NCBI GenBank assembly: GCA_020137815.1
Contig: CM035353.1
Span: forward strand, 5,575,597-5,639,596
Direction of reading: 5' to 3'
DNA: 64,000 bases
From: Hormiphora californensis
Taxonomy: Eukaryota > Ctenophora > Tentaculata > Cydippida > Pleurobrachiidae
In this document: positions 1-11,700 of the stretch, one piece after another
Layout: each line of letters starts with the position of its first letter
Position numbering within the stretch: the stretch's first letter is position 1
Notes under the pieces: generated by a model
Seen by the model: only the letters and a program-made list of their open reading frames with translations
What the model was told of the DNA's origin: nothing
Databases searched by the model: none
Made by a program: the position numbers and the translations under genes

Positions 1-59
1 AGTTTTAAAAACTTGATTTTAAATGATCTGTTAAGAGGGGGGCGTTGCTGTAAAGATTT

Positions 60-1940
60 TTGGAAAAGGGGAAGGAAAAAAAGGAAGGAAGGAGGGGGGG
101 GGGAAAAAGGAAAAAGGAAAAGGAAAGGGAAGGGAAAGGGAAAAGAAAAAAAGGGAAGGAAGGGAAAGGGAAAGGAAAGAATTAAGGAGGAAGGAAGTAA
201 ATTCCCCCCCGGGTTTTCCCCTTTTCCCTTCCCCCCTTTCCTTCTTCCCCTTACCCTCTCCCTTTCACTGCCGTTTTGTTTTTTTTTTTTGGCTTCCTTT
301 TCCCCCTTTTCCCCTGTTTTCCTTCCTTCCTTTCCTTCCCCTTCCCCCTTCTTTTCCCTTTTCCTTCCTTCCTTTTCCCCCCTTCCTTCCCCCTCCTTCC
401 TTCCCCCTTTTTCCCTTTCCCTTCCTTTCCCTTTCCTCCTTTCCTTTTTATCCTTCCTCCTTCCTTCCTTCCTTCTTCCTTCCTTCCCCTTCCCTTTCCT
501 TTCCCTTTCCCTCCTTCCTTCCTTCCTTTCCCCTTTCCCTTTCCCTTCCCCTTCCTTTCCTCCTTCCCTTCTCCTTTCCTTCCTTCCTTCCCTTCCTTCC
601 TCCTTCCCCTTTCCTTTCCTTCCTTCCCCCCTTCCCTTTCCTTCCTTCTTTCCTTCCTTCCTTCCTTCCCTTTCCTTTCCTTCCCCCTTTCCCTTTCCTT
701 CCTTCTTCCCTTCCCCCTTTCCTTCCTCCCCTTCCTTCCCCCCTTCCCTTTCCCCTTCTTCCTTCCTTTCCTTTCCCCTTCCTTCCTTTCCTTCCTTCCC
801 CTTCCTTCCTTCCTTCCTTCCCTTTCCTTCCTTCCTTCCTCCCTTCCTTCCGCCTTCCTTTCCCCTTCCTTCCTTCCTTCCTTCATTCCTCCTCCTTCCT
901 TTCCCTTTCCTTCCTTCCTTCCTTCCTTCCCTTCCTTCCTTTCCTTCCCCTTCCTTCCTTTTTCCCCTTCCCCTTCCTTCCTTCCCCTTCCTTCCCCTTT
1001 TTCCCCCTTCGTTTTCCCCCCTTGGCCCCCCTTCCCCCTTCCTCCTTCCCTGCCCCTTCTTCCTTCCTCCCCTTCCTTCCTTTCCCCTCCCCTTCCCCCC
1101 CTTCCTCCCCTCCCCTTCCTTTTTCCTTCCGTCTCCTTCCCCTTTCCCCCTTCCTTCCTTCCTTCCCTTCCCCCCCTTTTTTCCCCTTCCCCCTTCCTCT
1201 TCCTTCCTTCCTCCCCCCTTCCCTTTCCTCCCCCCCTTCCTTTCCTTCCCCCCCTTCCCCCTTTCCCTTCCCCTCCTTCCTCCTTCCCCTTTCCTTCCCT
1301 TCCCTTCCTTCCCTTTTCCCCTTCCTTCCTTCCCCCCCCCTTTTCCCCTTCCTTACCTCCTCTTCCTTCCTTCCCCCTTCCTTCCTTCCTTTTCTTCCTT
1401 CCTTCCTTCCTTCCCCCCTTTCCCCCTTCCCCCTTCCTTCTTCCCTTCCTTCCTTCCCCCTTCCTTCCTCCCTTCCTTTCCCTTTCCCTTTCCTTCCTTC
1501 CTTCCTTCCTTCCTTTCCTTCCCTTTCCCTTTCCCTTTCCCTTCCTTCCTTCCTTTCCTTTCCCTTTCCTTTCCTTCCCCCTTCCCTTTCCTTCCTTTCC
1601 CCTTCCCCCCCTTCCTTCCTTCCCCTTCTTCCCCTTTCCCTTTCCTTCCCCCCCTTCCCCCCTTCCCTTTCCCTTTCCTTCCTTCCTTCCTTTCCCCCCT
1701 CCTTCCTTCCCTTCCCTTTCCCTTCTTCCTTCCTTCCTTCCCCCCTTCCTTCCTTCCTCCTTCCTTCCTTCCCCCCCTTCCCCTTTCCCCTTTCCCTTTC
1801 CCCTTCCCCTTCCTTCCTTCCCTTCCTTTCCTTCCTTCCTTCCTTCCTTCCGTCCTTCCTTCCCTTCCTTCCTCCTTTCCCTTTCCCCTTCCTTCCGCCC
1901 TTTCCCTTTTCCTTCTTTCTTCCTTTTTTTCCCAAGGGGG
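60..1940. repeat. Polypurine then polypyrimidine (CCTT)n-type low-complexity tract
   Basis: Bases 60-200 of the plus strand are almost purely G/A. From about 205 to 1,935 they are almost purely C/T, dominated by CCTT, CCCTTT and TTCC units, so the strand bias flips once near 205. Long open frames here (Ser/Pro/Phe/Leu on plus, Lys/Gly/Glu/Arg on minus) exist only because such sequence contains almost no stop codons. It is a degenerate microsatellite, possibly inflated by consensus errors. Confidence 0.9.
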
Positions 1941-2040
1941 GCTCCCCCCCTCTTTTCCCCTGTTTTCAATCCCTTGCCGTTTTAAACCCCCCCCAAAAGT
2001 TCCTTTTGCCTACCCCTGATGGGATTAACCCAAAAATCTA

Positions 2041-4950
2041 GACATCACCCAATTCAACTTCTCACCGGGAAGCCGCTGAAACATTTTTGGGGCGCATCCC
2101 CCCTAAAATGCAGATAAAACAAAGCGGTCCCAGAACCACCTACACTAGCTTACTACTCATCTTCATTTACCCCTCTAAACATATTTGCGATGTAAGGGCC
2201 TTTTAGCGTGCCCGCTTTTGGGTATTGCGTTACAAGCTCAACAGAAGATAATTGAAATTCACTTTCCCTTCACGGGTTCCGTACCAGAAAAACAAAGAAG
2301 AAAATTTTGCATAAAAACCCTGTTTCACCTTCACCCTCTAATTGTTTTTTTTAATCGATTCAAACCTTTCTATCTTTTATGGAATAAAGGCAATTGTGTG
2401 AAATTTGAAAACCCTTTTTACCAAATTAACCTGGCAACGCCTTCAAAAAAGTTAACTCCTACAAACAAATCTGCATTAAAATCCGATACTTTCTGTTTTT
2501 CAAACTTTTCAAAAACTACTTTTAAACAAAAATTTGAGGTGGTGCCACGCCCCCAACCCCCTAGACCATGTCCCTCTGGATTATGTCCAAAGACCAAGGG
2601 GAGGAAAAAAAACAATGATGCTGTTATGGAAACTGCGAGTACATCCTGATGCCAGCAGTGAGGGGAAAGGTTTGCTGAAAGGGCCCACAAATTCAAAATT
2701 TAAGGGCAAAACCAACGGAAAAAAAATTTTTGAAGGCCAAGGGAAACCCTCCTGCAAATCTGAGTTCCTTGGAGGAAACCCCTAAAAGATGCAGGCCCCC
2801 TATTACAGGGCACAGAAAAACTAGTTGACGATAAATGGCTATGAGGGAAGTTTCCTCAACAATGCTCCAGTACCACAATACCCGCTAGAAAGGGATCCAC
2901 CCGGGCCCAACCCCTTTGATGTGCAAGCTGTGGGGGTGTAGTCACAACTGTGACCGGGAAAGTCCCCCAAACCCTACGTGCCGGCTTCGTGTGGGTTTTT
3001 TTTCGGATGTATTAAGAACTTCAAATTTAACCTTATCGAAAAGACGGAAGGCTAACCACCCCTAGCCGGTTAGTGGAGGAATTTATTTTTCCCCATACCC
3101 AGGGAAGGGGACATAACCCTAGAAAAGGAAAAAGAAAATTTTCAAAAAAAGGAGGTCCGAAATTAAAACCCTTACAGGTATGCTCTTTTTATCTGAGAAG
3201 GAAGTGGCCCACACGGAAGGTCAGGTACTAAAAAAAGGAAAGGGGAAAGCTCCAAAAAACACCCCGGGAATCTCCCGGAAATCTCGAAAAAAACGGACTA
3301 CCAGGGGTGAAGGGTGCCAAACCCAGGGGGGATTGTGGTTTTTTTCATCCCCCACTTGCCGATCCTCAGAAATTGAAGAGGAAATGCTACAATTGTCTTA
3401 AGACCGACTGCCAGCACCAACATCTGATGCACACCAACGGAGTGAGGATGAAGGTGGGTGGCAGACCGCTGGGTCCCGAAACCGCAAACCCCCTGGTGAG
3501 GCCCAGACACACTCGGGGTCGAGATCCCCCTCGGGACGAAAACAAGCGTAACTCTCAAATGGGCCGCCCAAACGGAAAGCGGCGGAAATTCCGGTTCACC
3601 TTGGGGGATGAGACCCCTATTATGTTTAAACCACCCGCTTTTCCCGGGGTTCGTTGCCGCGCTTCGCGGGGGCCCTTGTGGGGGGGCCGCTCACCAACGG
3701 GTTTCCCCGGACGATCACATTACCCCCCATCCGGCGAGAGACCGAAAAAACAAGGAGGAGGATTTTTCGAGCCCTCTTGAGGGTTTCCCCCCAAATATAC
3801 CAACCATGGTGGCAAAAAAGTTCAACAAGCAGTTGAACAACACAAATTTTCTTGGAACCTGCCCCTGAGAACCGGCCCCCCCACAGCAATAGGCAGACAA
3901 AACGGAAAGATTTACTACGCTACCCCCTTTTAACGCAGGACCTGAATCCAGCGCCATTCACCATTCTAAATGGCAAACCGTTCCTGATCATTTGTTTTGG
4001 GGTCCCCAAACTTCCGATTTTAAAGGGACCCAAAACCCAGCTCCAGGGAAAAAACATGGATGTGACGACAGGCAACCGTAACTTCAAACCCGGAAAAATT
4101 TCCTAACGCAATTGTGAACGAGGCAACCCCGGTCTTTTTCGGTTTGCAGGGTTTTAAAATTTGACCCACAACCCGATTATTTTTGTCAAAACTGAATCCA
4201 ATACTATCCGCACCGGGGGTTTGTAGGCCTAGGGGTAAATAACCCACCGTTTCCCCCACATTTAAAGGGCAAACAAATTTGGGGGGAAGTGGTTGTTATG
4301 GCGAAAAACGGGCTGAATGGGGTCTCGTATTGAGGGGACTTCCCCTTTTGGGAGTTTTGAAAAGTGGTGAAAATAGACCCCAAACACAGATTCAAAAACC
4401 ATGAACCACTATTCTTTAAATCCTTGCCACCATCCCCCACCGTGGGTCACGGAAGGCAAGGTGGTCGGGACATAAAAACGAGTTCTACCAAACTCCATCG
4501 AAAAGGAACAAACAACCGAAAATAGCAAAACTTCTAAAGAAAGGGATCAAGCCGTTCAAAAGGGGGAAAACTAGAAAACTCGTCGCGGTCGAAGCTATTT
4601 AGCCTACCCCCGTGGGGCTGTGGCAGAATCCCTTTCTGAAAGTTTCCTGAAGTTGGGAAAGCGAAAAAGCCCCCATCTTCTGAAAGAAAAAAAAATATCT
4701 GGAAAATACCGACCGGTAGCACTGCCACCACTTTTCCAAAACCTTTGAATATGTGCGCAAGGTAACCTGAATTTGTTGAGGGGCAAGTATTCTAAACAAA
4801 AACAACCCCGATTCGATCAGGACGAGCTGCCTTACTCCCTACTGAAAACACTTTTTCCCAAACCTGGAACCCAACCGGAGTTAAGTAAATTCCCTTTTTA
4901 ATCGTAATTAAATTTTGGGGGTTTTTTTTCCCTACTACCCCCCGTAAAAA
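2041..4950. other. Gene-free block of apparently poor consensus quality
   Basis: I see no gene in this stretch. The sequence is rich in short homopolymer blocks (runs of C, G, A and T of 4-9) and all open frames are short, overlapping and without recognisable similarity. The texture is the same as at 26.66-28.64 and 34.40-36.36 kb. A CCHC-like cluster near 3,385-3,435 is too weak to call a retroelement. After about 5,000 the texture returns to normal. Confidence 0.6.
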
Positions 4951-5660
4951 TACCCCCCCCCGGACAATCCTTGTGGCCCCCCGGAAGGTTGGTTTTCCCT
5001 TTCCCTCCCCCCCTCCTCCTTCACTTTTTCATGCCACATCATTGCCCACGCGGATGCTTTTGCTGAGTGCGTTGTTATGATAGTGTATTGTAACTGAAAC
5101 TTATTTGTAAATCTTGTAAATCTTGTAAATCTAACATTGATCACTTGCTATCAACAAATCTCAGGTTTATCTCGTGCCAGATGATTCACAGAAATATTTT
5201 ACCAATCAGGACACTTGTACAGCTGGAGAAGACGTAAATGTATTTGGGTTTTGGTTTATTCAATTCCCTTGAGCACGCTGGTAAATCAGCGTTCGACTTT
5301 AACATATCTAATTAACTTGAAAGCGTATGGTTGTCTATCTGCTACGAAATAGGTTTGGTAGTTGGTGATGCCGGTAGCGGGCTTCGTTTTCGCGCGCTAC
5401 GTGCGCGAGTTGTAAGGGTGACTGCGTCACCAAGTTTGGTAGAGACGTTTTTGAAAATTTTGCATTGAGCTCCTTCAAAAATCAAATTGAAAGCTTGACT
5501 ACAGCTCAGGACATCAAAATCAGCGCTACAATGGCGAAGAAATTACACAGAAAGCTTCAAAACACGCCTTTTTTAAACACAGCCTCAGAGATTTAGCCCT
5601 GACTTTATTGACCGTTTAATCATTGGAAAGTCCTCGATACTCTCTTCCCAACGAGCCTAA
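4951..5660. other. Intergenic sequence, no gene recognised
   Basis: No supported coding sequence. A short tandem triplication of TTGTAAATC lies near 5,105-5,132. The stretch ends at the TAA target site of the inverted-repeat element that starts at 5,661. Confidence 0.5.
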
Positions 5661-6264
5661 GGCTATAAGCATACTGATCGTGATGATCATAATCAGGTCA
5701 GTGTGCGGACGTTTTGATGGTCACCATCAAAGGAGCGCACACACTGATGTTTATCATCATGATGGAGGCTTGATGCATCATGATGTTCTCAAACCATAGT
5801 GTGTTCACGTTTGATCATCATGAACCATAGTGTGCTCACGTTTGATCATCATAAACCATGTTCAACTTGCTGGAACTTGCCTTTTGATCATGATCATCAT
5901 GACCAGTGTGCTCAGCATGATGATGCTATCTCCCGGGAGCTCCCCCTTGTCTAGTCGCGCGCTCTGAGAGGCTGTTGCATATCACGTGACCTGTACAACA
6001 GCCTCTCGCGCGCGCGAAATCGTACCACGTGGTACATATCACATGACTACAGTGCAGCCCTCCACAAGAATAAGATCAAAACCTGCGCACACTAGGTGTT
6101 GATGATCATCATCCAACTTAAGAGACGGCTCCAGGGCCAGCTCTTACGTGATGATCATAATGTTCCGCACACTGCAGTTTTTTGCAGATGATGATGATCA
6201 AAACCATGAGCACACTTCATCTTTTTAACTGATTATGATCATCACGATCAGTATGCTTATAGCC
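5661..6264. mobile_element. PIF/Harbinger-like MITE with TAA target duplication
   Basis: Seen: terminal inverted repeats of about 36 bp begin GGCTATAAGCATACTGATCG and match the far end (6,229-6,264). TAA lies on both sides (5,658-5,660 and 6,265-6,267). The 604-bp interior has no ORF but many copies of TGATCATCATG-like words and GTGTGCTCAC motifs, plus a CpG-rich hairpin near 5,955-6,020. Known: PIF/Harbinger elements make 3-bp TWA duplications and have TIRs starting GG. Inferred: a non-autonomous Harbinger relative. Confidence 0.75.
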
Positions 6265-7204
6265 TAAGATTGTGCGATGGCCGATGTGGACAAGAAATGA
6301 CAGAGTTATTGCCAAAAAAGTCAAAATTTGACCATAAAAGGGATTTCACTCCACCGTTATCCAACTTATTTTCGATCGCAAGCATGCCGTAAGTCAAACA
6401 AAACGATATTGAAACTTTTGGAGACAATTTTTTTTTCAACTTTTTTGGCAGGTTCACTCGAAATTCAAAACAGGGTGCGCGTCGCAATGCCAAAATGCGC
6501 GTCGCATGCGCGTCGCATTGTGCGCGTCTCAACACAGTGTCTCGCCTCCATGGGCGTAGTGCAGAAACTCTCGGAAGCCAGAATATAGACTTGACTTCAG
6601 TGTCAATTTTGACCCACTTCCTGTTGACAGACAAACTTCTCGGGTATTTTCCAGTATATTAGGATCATTTGTAGTCTTTTGCGACAAACCGGATGCAAAT
6701 CGGTCCAGTGGATCGCGTGCAACATCCCTTGAAAGAAACGACCCTTTTTGGGGCGGAGCAGACACCTGTGTGTGAGCTCAATCTTGGTCGCGCACGGTGT
6801 CACCAAGGATCACTCTTACACTCTAAAGTCGAATAGTAACCGGTACCAGATAGAAAACAATTCAAGTTTAGTATTACCATTGAATTAGATAGACGTTTAC
6901 ATAACCAATAATTTCAATTCAGTTTTAAATTTTGTCCAATATGAAATGAATAAAATTGAAGAAAGTTCAATATTACACAAAAAAATTTAAATAGTAGACT
7001 TTATATCTAAGTCAAATACCAGAAAATTAAAAATACACTCAGCGAAACACTGCACAACACACTGATCGACCATGATCATTGCTGATCTGTCTGGGTGCCG
7101 TAGACCCCATCTGAGCGTACTGAGAATCAAATGGGGGTCTGGCGCCGCCAGACAGTCGCTGATTAGATCCCTTGCTATCAGTGTCAGTAGGACTTTTACT
7201 ACTA
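6265..7204. other. Intergenic sequence, no gene recognised
   Basis: No recognised gene. A local cluster of GCGCGTCGCA-type words sits at about 6,476-6,530. A small palindromic copy of the CTGTCTGG...GCGCCGCCAGACAG family is at 7,088-7,155; relatives of it occur at about 8,560-8,735, 10,130, 20,540 and 21,390. Confidence 0.45.
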
Positions 7205-8162
7205 CAATCGGACCCCGATTTAGTGGCACCCCGATTAGTGGCAGGATAATCTTCCCCCAATATAACGGGTGACAACTAAAAATCTGGACAATTTTCTGTG
7301 AGCTCTAGCGCCGGCCCCGTTTGAGATACAGCTTCAGGCCTGAGCTAGAACGATTTTTCAGACAATTTTGAATCAGAATAACACAACGGAAAAAACTAAA
7401 AAGTTCATTTTCATTGCGTTATCGCATCATTTCCTCTTGACCCACCAAAGCATGTGTACGGAGATTTGAGATTTCTGTGTGATCAGAAACGACCTTCCCG
7501 ATGAGATAAACTTTATCTCATCGGGTTTATCATAAAGTTCTCAAATTTGAAATAATGGTTGTTCATGCCATAACCAGCATAACTGCCAAGTTTCAACATT
7601 TTAGCTTATCAGGAAGTTGGTTTTCCACGTCATAAATGTTTCGAGAGATCGTCAAAATGGCGATTTCTCAAATTACCTGTAAACTACGCTTTGAAGGGTT
7701 TGTTACAGATGATTCTGTGATTAGAATTGAGATTATCGGAGTGTGAAACAAAGTTAATTTTGTTCAAAATCGTCTGAAAAATCATTCTATCGCTGCCCCG
7801 AAGCTGTATCTCAAAAAGAACAGGCGCTAGAGGTGCTAGAAAAGTGTGTAAATTTCAAGTACTACATGCTTTGGTGGGTCAAGAGGAAATGATGCGATAT
7901 CGCAATGAAAATGAACTTTTTAGTTTTTCCCGTTGTGTTATTCCGATTCAAAATTGTCTGAAAAATCGTTCTAGCTCAAGCCTGAAGCTGTATCTCAAAC
8001 GAGGCCGGCGCTAGAGCTCACAGAAAACTGTCCAGATTTTTAGTTGTCACCCGTTATATATAGGAAATCAACAGCATTTGACCCCGATTTAGTGGACACC
8101 CCGATTTAGTGGACAAAACCCTTTCCCCGAGGGTGCCACTAAATCGGGGTCCGACGCAACTG
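7205..8162. mobile_element. pogo/Tigger-like element disrupted by a nested foldback element
   Basis: Seen: the left end reads CAATCGGACCCCGATTTAG and the right end contains its inverse (CTAAATCGGGGTCCG), with TA flanks at 7,203-7,204 and 8,163-8,164. The same terminus occurs at 11,810-11,894 (complete 85-bp palindrome) and 45,613. Known: pogo/Tigger elements use TA targets and CAGT-type ends. About 790 bp of another inverted-repeat element are nested inside (separate entry). No transposase ORF remains. Confidence 0.65.
7261..8058. mobile_element. Nested long-inverted-repeat MITE
   Basis: The ends are inverted copies of TATAACGGGTGACAACTAA extending for about 190 bp (7,261-7,450 against 7,870-8,058), through blocks such as CCGGCGCTAGAGCTCACAG and its complement. 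A smaller perfect hairpin (CCCGATGAGATAAA) lies at 7,498-7,530. TA or TATA flanks suggest a TA target. It sits inside the pogo-like ends at 7,205 and 8,162, so it inserted later. No coding capacity. Confidence 0.65.
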
Positions 8163-8340
8163 TAGTATAACTTATACTATAAGTACTAGAAATCAAAAAA
8201 TATATCTGAATAAACGAAATGTTAAAATTAAGTGGTACTGCAATAATAATAAGGAGAAGAAAAAAAAGACAATAATATTCATATAAACAAACATTCCAAT
8301 TGATTCTTTTTCCCTCTCGGTATTCACAGAAATCTTCTAT

Positions 8341-8553
8341 AGTGCGGTTTTTAATAACGCGAACCGGGGGCGTGCATTTATTTAAATCGATTTTTACGTG
8401 CTAAACTAATTCGGTCATATCTTTGGTTCCTGATAAGATAATGACTTGATCTTGGTTGCATTGAAAAGTCAGGAACTGGATTTAGATTTAGCACGTACAA
8501 ATTGAGTTTCATAAATGCGTGTGCCCCCGGTTCGCATTATTAAAAATCGGACT
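8341..8553. mobile_element. Short inverted-repeat element (MITE)
   Basis: Seen: the 5' end AGTGCGGTTTTTAATAACGC with GAACCGGGGGC is mirrored at 8,523-8,553. The interior (TTGGTTCCTGATAAGATAAT, GATCTTGGTTGCATTGAAAA) is related in reverse complement to the interior of the element at 59,179-59,451, so the two are members of one family. It lies just downstream of the GPCR stop codon. Confidence 0.6.
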
Positions 8554-8707
8554 TTGCTTTCTGTCTGGCACTGGCAGCGCCAGACCCTGATTAGATTCTC
8601 AAAGTGATAGTGCGCTCAGATGCTGTCAGGCCAATGCTCTGACCACAGTTCTCACGCGCTCCTTATTTGAGAGAAACGAGAATGGGTCAGGCCAATGCTC
8701 TGACAGC

Positions 8708-11700
8708 TCAGATGCGGTCTGCGGCGCCATACAGTCTGTTTTTGAACGTAATGAAGGACTTTAGACATTTATTAGAGAAAATGGGGTGTGACCGGAAATA
8801 GTAAATAAAAGGATTGCACGAGCTGTGCAGAGTGTAAAGAATAATAGAGAAAACGAGACAGCAGTAAAGATACAACGAAAACGCTCCGTTTGAAATGTTT
8901 GTCAGTGTCAAGCTAACCGGAAGAGCGTTACACTGCATGGAGCATGTTGTAAACATTCAGTAGGTTAGACGGTAACAAACACAAAATGTAAAACACAATC
9001 ATCATAGTGACTAAGGTAGAACTCTTGCATGACCGGTTTACCCTAAACAACCGTAACTTGCTACCAAATCGGGACTTTTTAATCCGTAAACCGGATTTAG
9101 TGGGAGTGCGTTTGATATTTTTACCACACACTCCTATTGCTCCAGCCGCCCCTTTTGAGTTGTTCCAGTGGTTCGGACTCCAACCTTTGTCACCACAATT
9201 GCTGTCCTCAATTAGAACGTCTAAACCCCCCGCAGTGGAGGATCTGTGGCCCAATTTGATCACATGGAGATCCAAATCTTCATTTCCTGCTACGTCCGGT
9301 GGATCCTGGGGTGAAAGTGAGGCCGAAAGCACAGTTGATGCCCGTTTGCTTGTCCGACTGAGACAAGTTTCATCGCCTGAGAAAACTCTGGAGAATCTGT
9401 CAGCTACTTGCACGGTGCCGTTCCGCTGGGCCAACTTCACCACTACTAGGACACAGAGGATAAAGGTAGCGAGGAAGGGAGTCATGGACATGACATTTGT
9501 AACGATGAAAGTAGCTTTTGATTCCATATCACTTAACTCGATGTGCTCCATGCCAAAATATCCAACAATCGGCACGTAATGGTATCCACCTGAAGATATA
9601 TAAAGTCCAATTTGTGTATTTAAGGGACAATTGACACACTGAAAATGGTCGCGTGTGCCACCCAGATTTATGAAAACAGTTATTTGGGTCGATGTAAGGA
9701 GCGTTGTTAGGTGTAACAGTGAACAGACGGACACAAAATTTTATTGAACCCCCGCAATGCTGATTTCCAAACCCTGAATGGGGCCTGAATGATCTTTTTA
9801 GCATGTGTGTGCTAAAAAGAGAGAGATAGAAAGAATAGAAATATTATGGCTTTTAGTGAGCCCATGATATACTCAATAAGTTTTACTTACCACGTTTGAA
9901 GAAAGGATACATGGTTGAAATGAATGGATAGAGCCAAGCCAAAAGGCACAAAGCAGAAAATCTGGATTTAGTAAGAATGCGCATCCTCTGAAATGGAAAC
10001 CAAACCGCGATAAACCTGTAATATGGGGAGGGGGATGTTGGTAATTAGAGTTAGATATAAACCTAATAGGGCGAGGGTCTGGTTCGTTAAATCAAATTTT
10101 ATCACCCACTTTTGTCAGGAATGGGCTCTCTGGCGGTGCCAGACTCCGTTTTGATGCACTCAGATCAGGTCGACACCGCCAGAGGGCGGAATCACACCAA
10201 GATCTTCGAAAGAATTGTTTCGACGCACCAAACTCAATCACACTGAAAAGTATGGTTGGTTCTTCACAGCAGGCGTTCAGTTGTTGTGAACGCCTGCTGT
10301 GCGCGGCGCATTGGCACGTGCATCTTGGGCGCTGACAGGCTTTCACATGTTGTAAAGTCGGATTTTTTGAAGTTGTCACCCCAAAATGACCGCGCGTGTG
10401 AAATTTATCAATTTTGACGCGCATACCACACGTTAACATGTGATGTGACGCGCAAAAACATTCCGCGCACGAGAAGGGGGGGTGACAACTTCAAAAAATC
10501 CGACTTTAACATATAGAAGCCTGCCAGCGCCCAAGATGCACGTGCCAATGCGCCGCGCACAGCAGGCGTTCACAACAACTGAACGCCTGCTGTGAAGAAC
10601 CAACCATACTTTTCAGTGTGATTGAGTTTGGTGCGTCGAAACAATTCTTTCGAAGATCTTAGTGTGATTCCGCCCAGACAGGGAATGAATGGACATTATT
10701 GATTCCTTTACCTGTCGATTGAGAAGACGAGAACAAGAAGAAGGGATGCTTCATTAGTGGTACTGGACACCCAACCTGAAATATATTAGAATGATGAGAA
10801 ATAGAAATAGTTCCAAATGTCATGGTAAAATATAATGCACATGAGGAAGTTGTGTCAATAGTTCTCAATCAATTAACCAACTACTTAAAAAAGCTTTTAT
10901 AAAAGCCTTTATAAAAGCTTTTAATAAAAGCTTTTATAAAGGCTTTTATAAAAGCTTTTTTAAGTAGTTGGTTAATTGATTGAGACCTATTGACACGACT
11001 TCTTCATAAAAGTTTTATGAAGTTCACTAACCGATAAAATCAGAGATGTATGTCCCATCCAGATCGTTCCCGCCAATAACCGGAGGTAGACTTCTTGAGT
11101 TAAAAAGTCCCGCTGAAAATTCATAAATTAATTAAACAGATATATCAATTAAGAAGATAACATCTTCTTATATTAATAGATATGATGGACAAAAGAAAAA
11201 AAGTGTGATCTATTTCGATTTTTTGTAGCTACCGTGTGGGGCAATAAAAATGCCCCCCCCCCCAAGTCTACCATAGTTCCAGATATCGTGGAGCGCTAAA
11301 ATTTGGTATAGTAACTCTATGAGACAAATAAATAACTTGGCCAAAATTTCAGACCTCTAGCTCAAAATTCATTTTTTTGATAGGAATGAACATTGTCATT
11401 CATTCCAGGAAAAAATATTTTCCGGTCCAAAATTTAACAAATTATGTTTGGCTATCGATTTGCTTTCCAATGGGACCAAGATCAGCTAAATTGGACAAAC
11501 ACAAGAGACACAGTGTCATGTTGCTTTAAGTTAGTCAGGTCATGTGATCTTCACCGAATCGTTGAGTTTCCGGGATTGCTAATCGGTCCAATGGTATTTC
11601 TTACCTGCGACAAACGGAACAACAATGATACATGTGAGCAGATCGGCCACGGATAACTGCATGAGGATTGAGGTGGTCCGTGTTTTGAACTGATTCTGTA

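Noticed and set aside
13-2019. 668- and 572-codon open frames of Ser/Pro/Phe/Leu and Lys/Gly/Glu/Arg
   Set aside because: They are products of stop-poor polypyrimidine/polypurine sequence, with open frames on both strands and no domain.
3370-3440. Zinc-knuckle-like CYNCLKTDCQHQH reading, possible gag remnant
   Set aside because: Spacing does not fit CCHC, and the block has unreliable sequence and no flanking retroelement features.
9529-9804. Alternative GPCR exon with a longer ECL2 containing several Cys
   Set aside because: Its frame joins TM5 only through another frame break, whereas the acceptor at 9,590 gives correct phase and an uninterrupted TM5.
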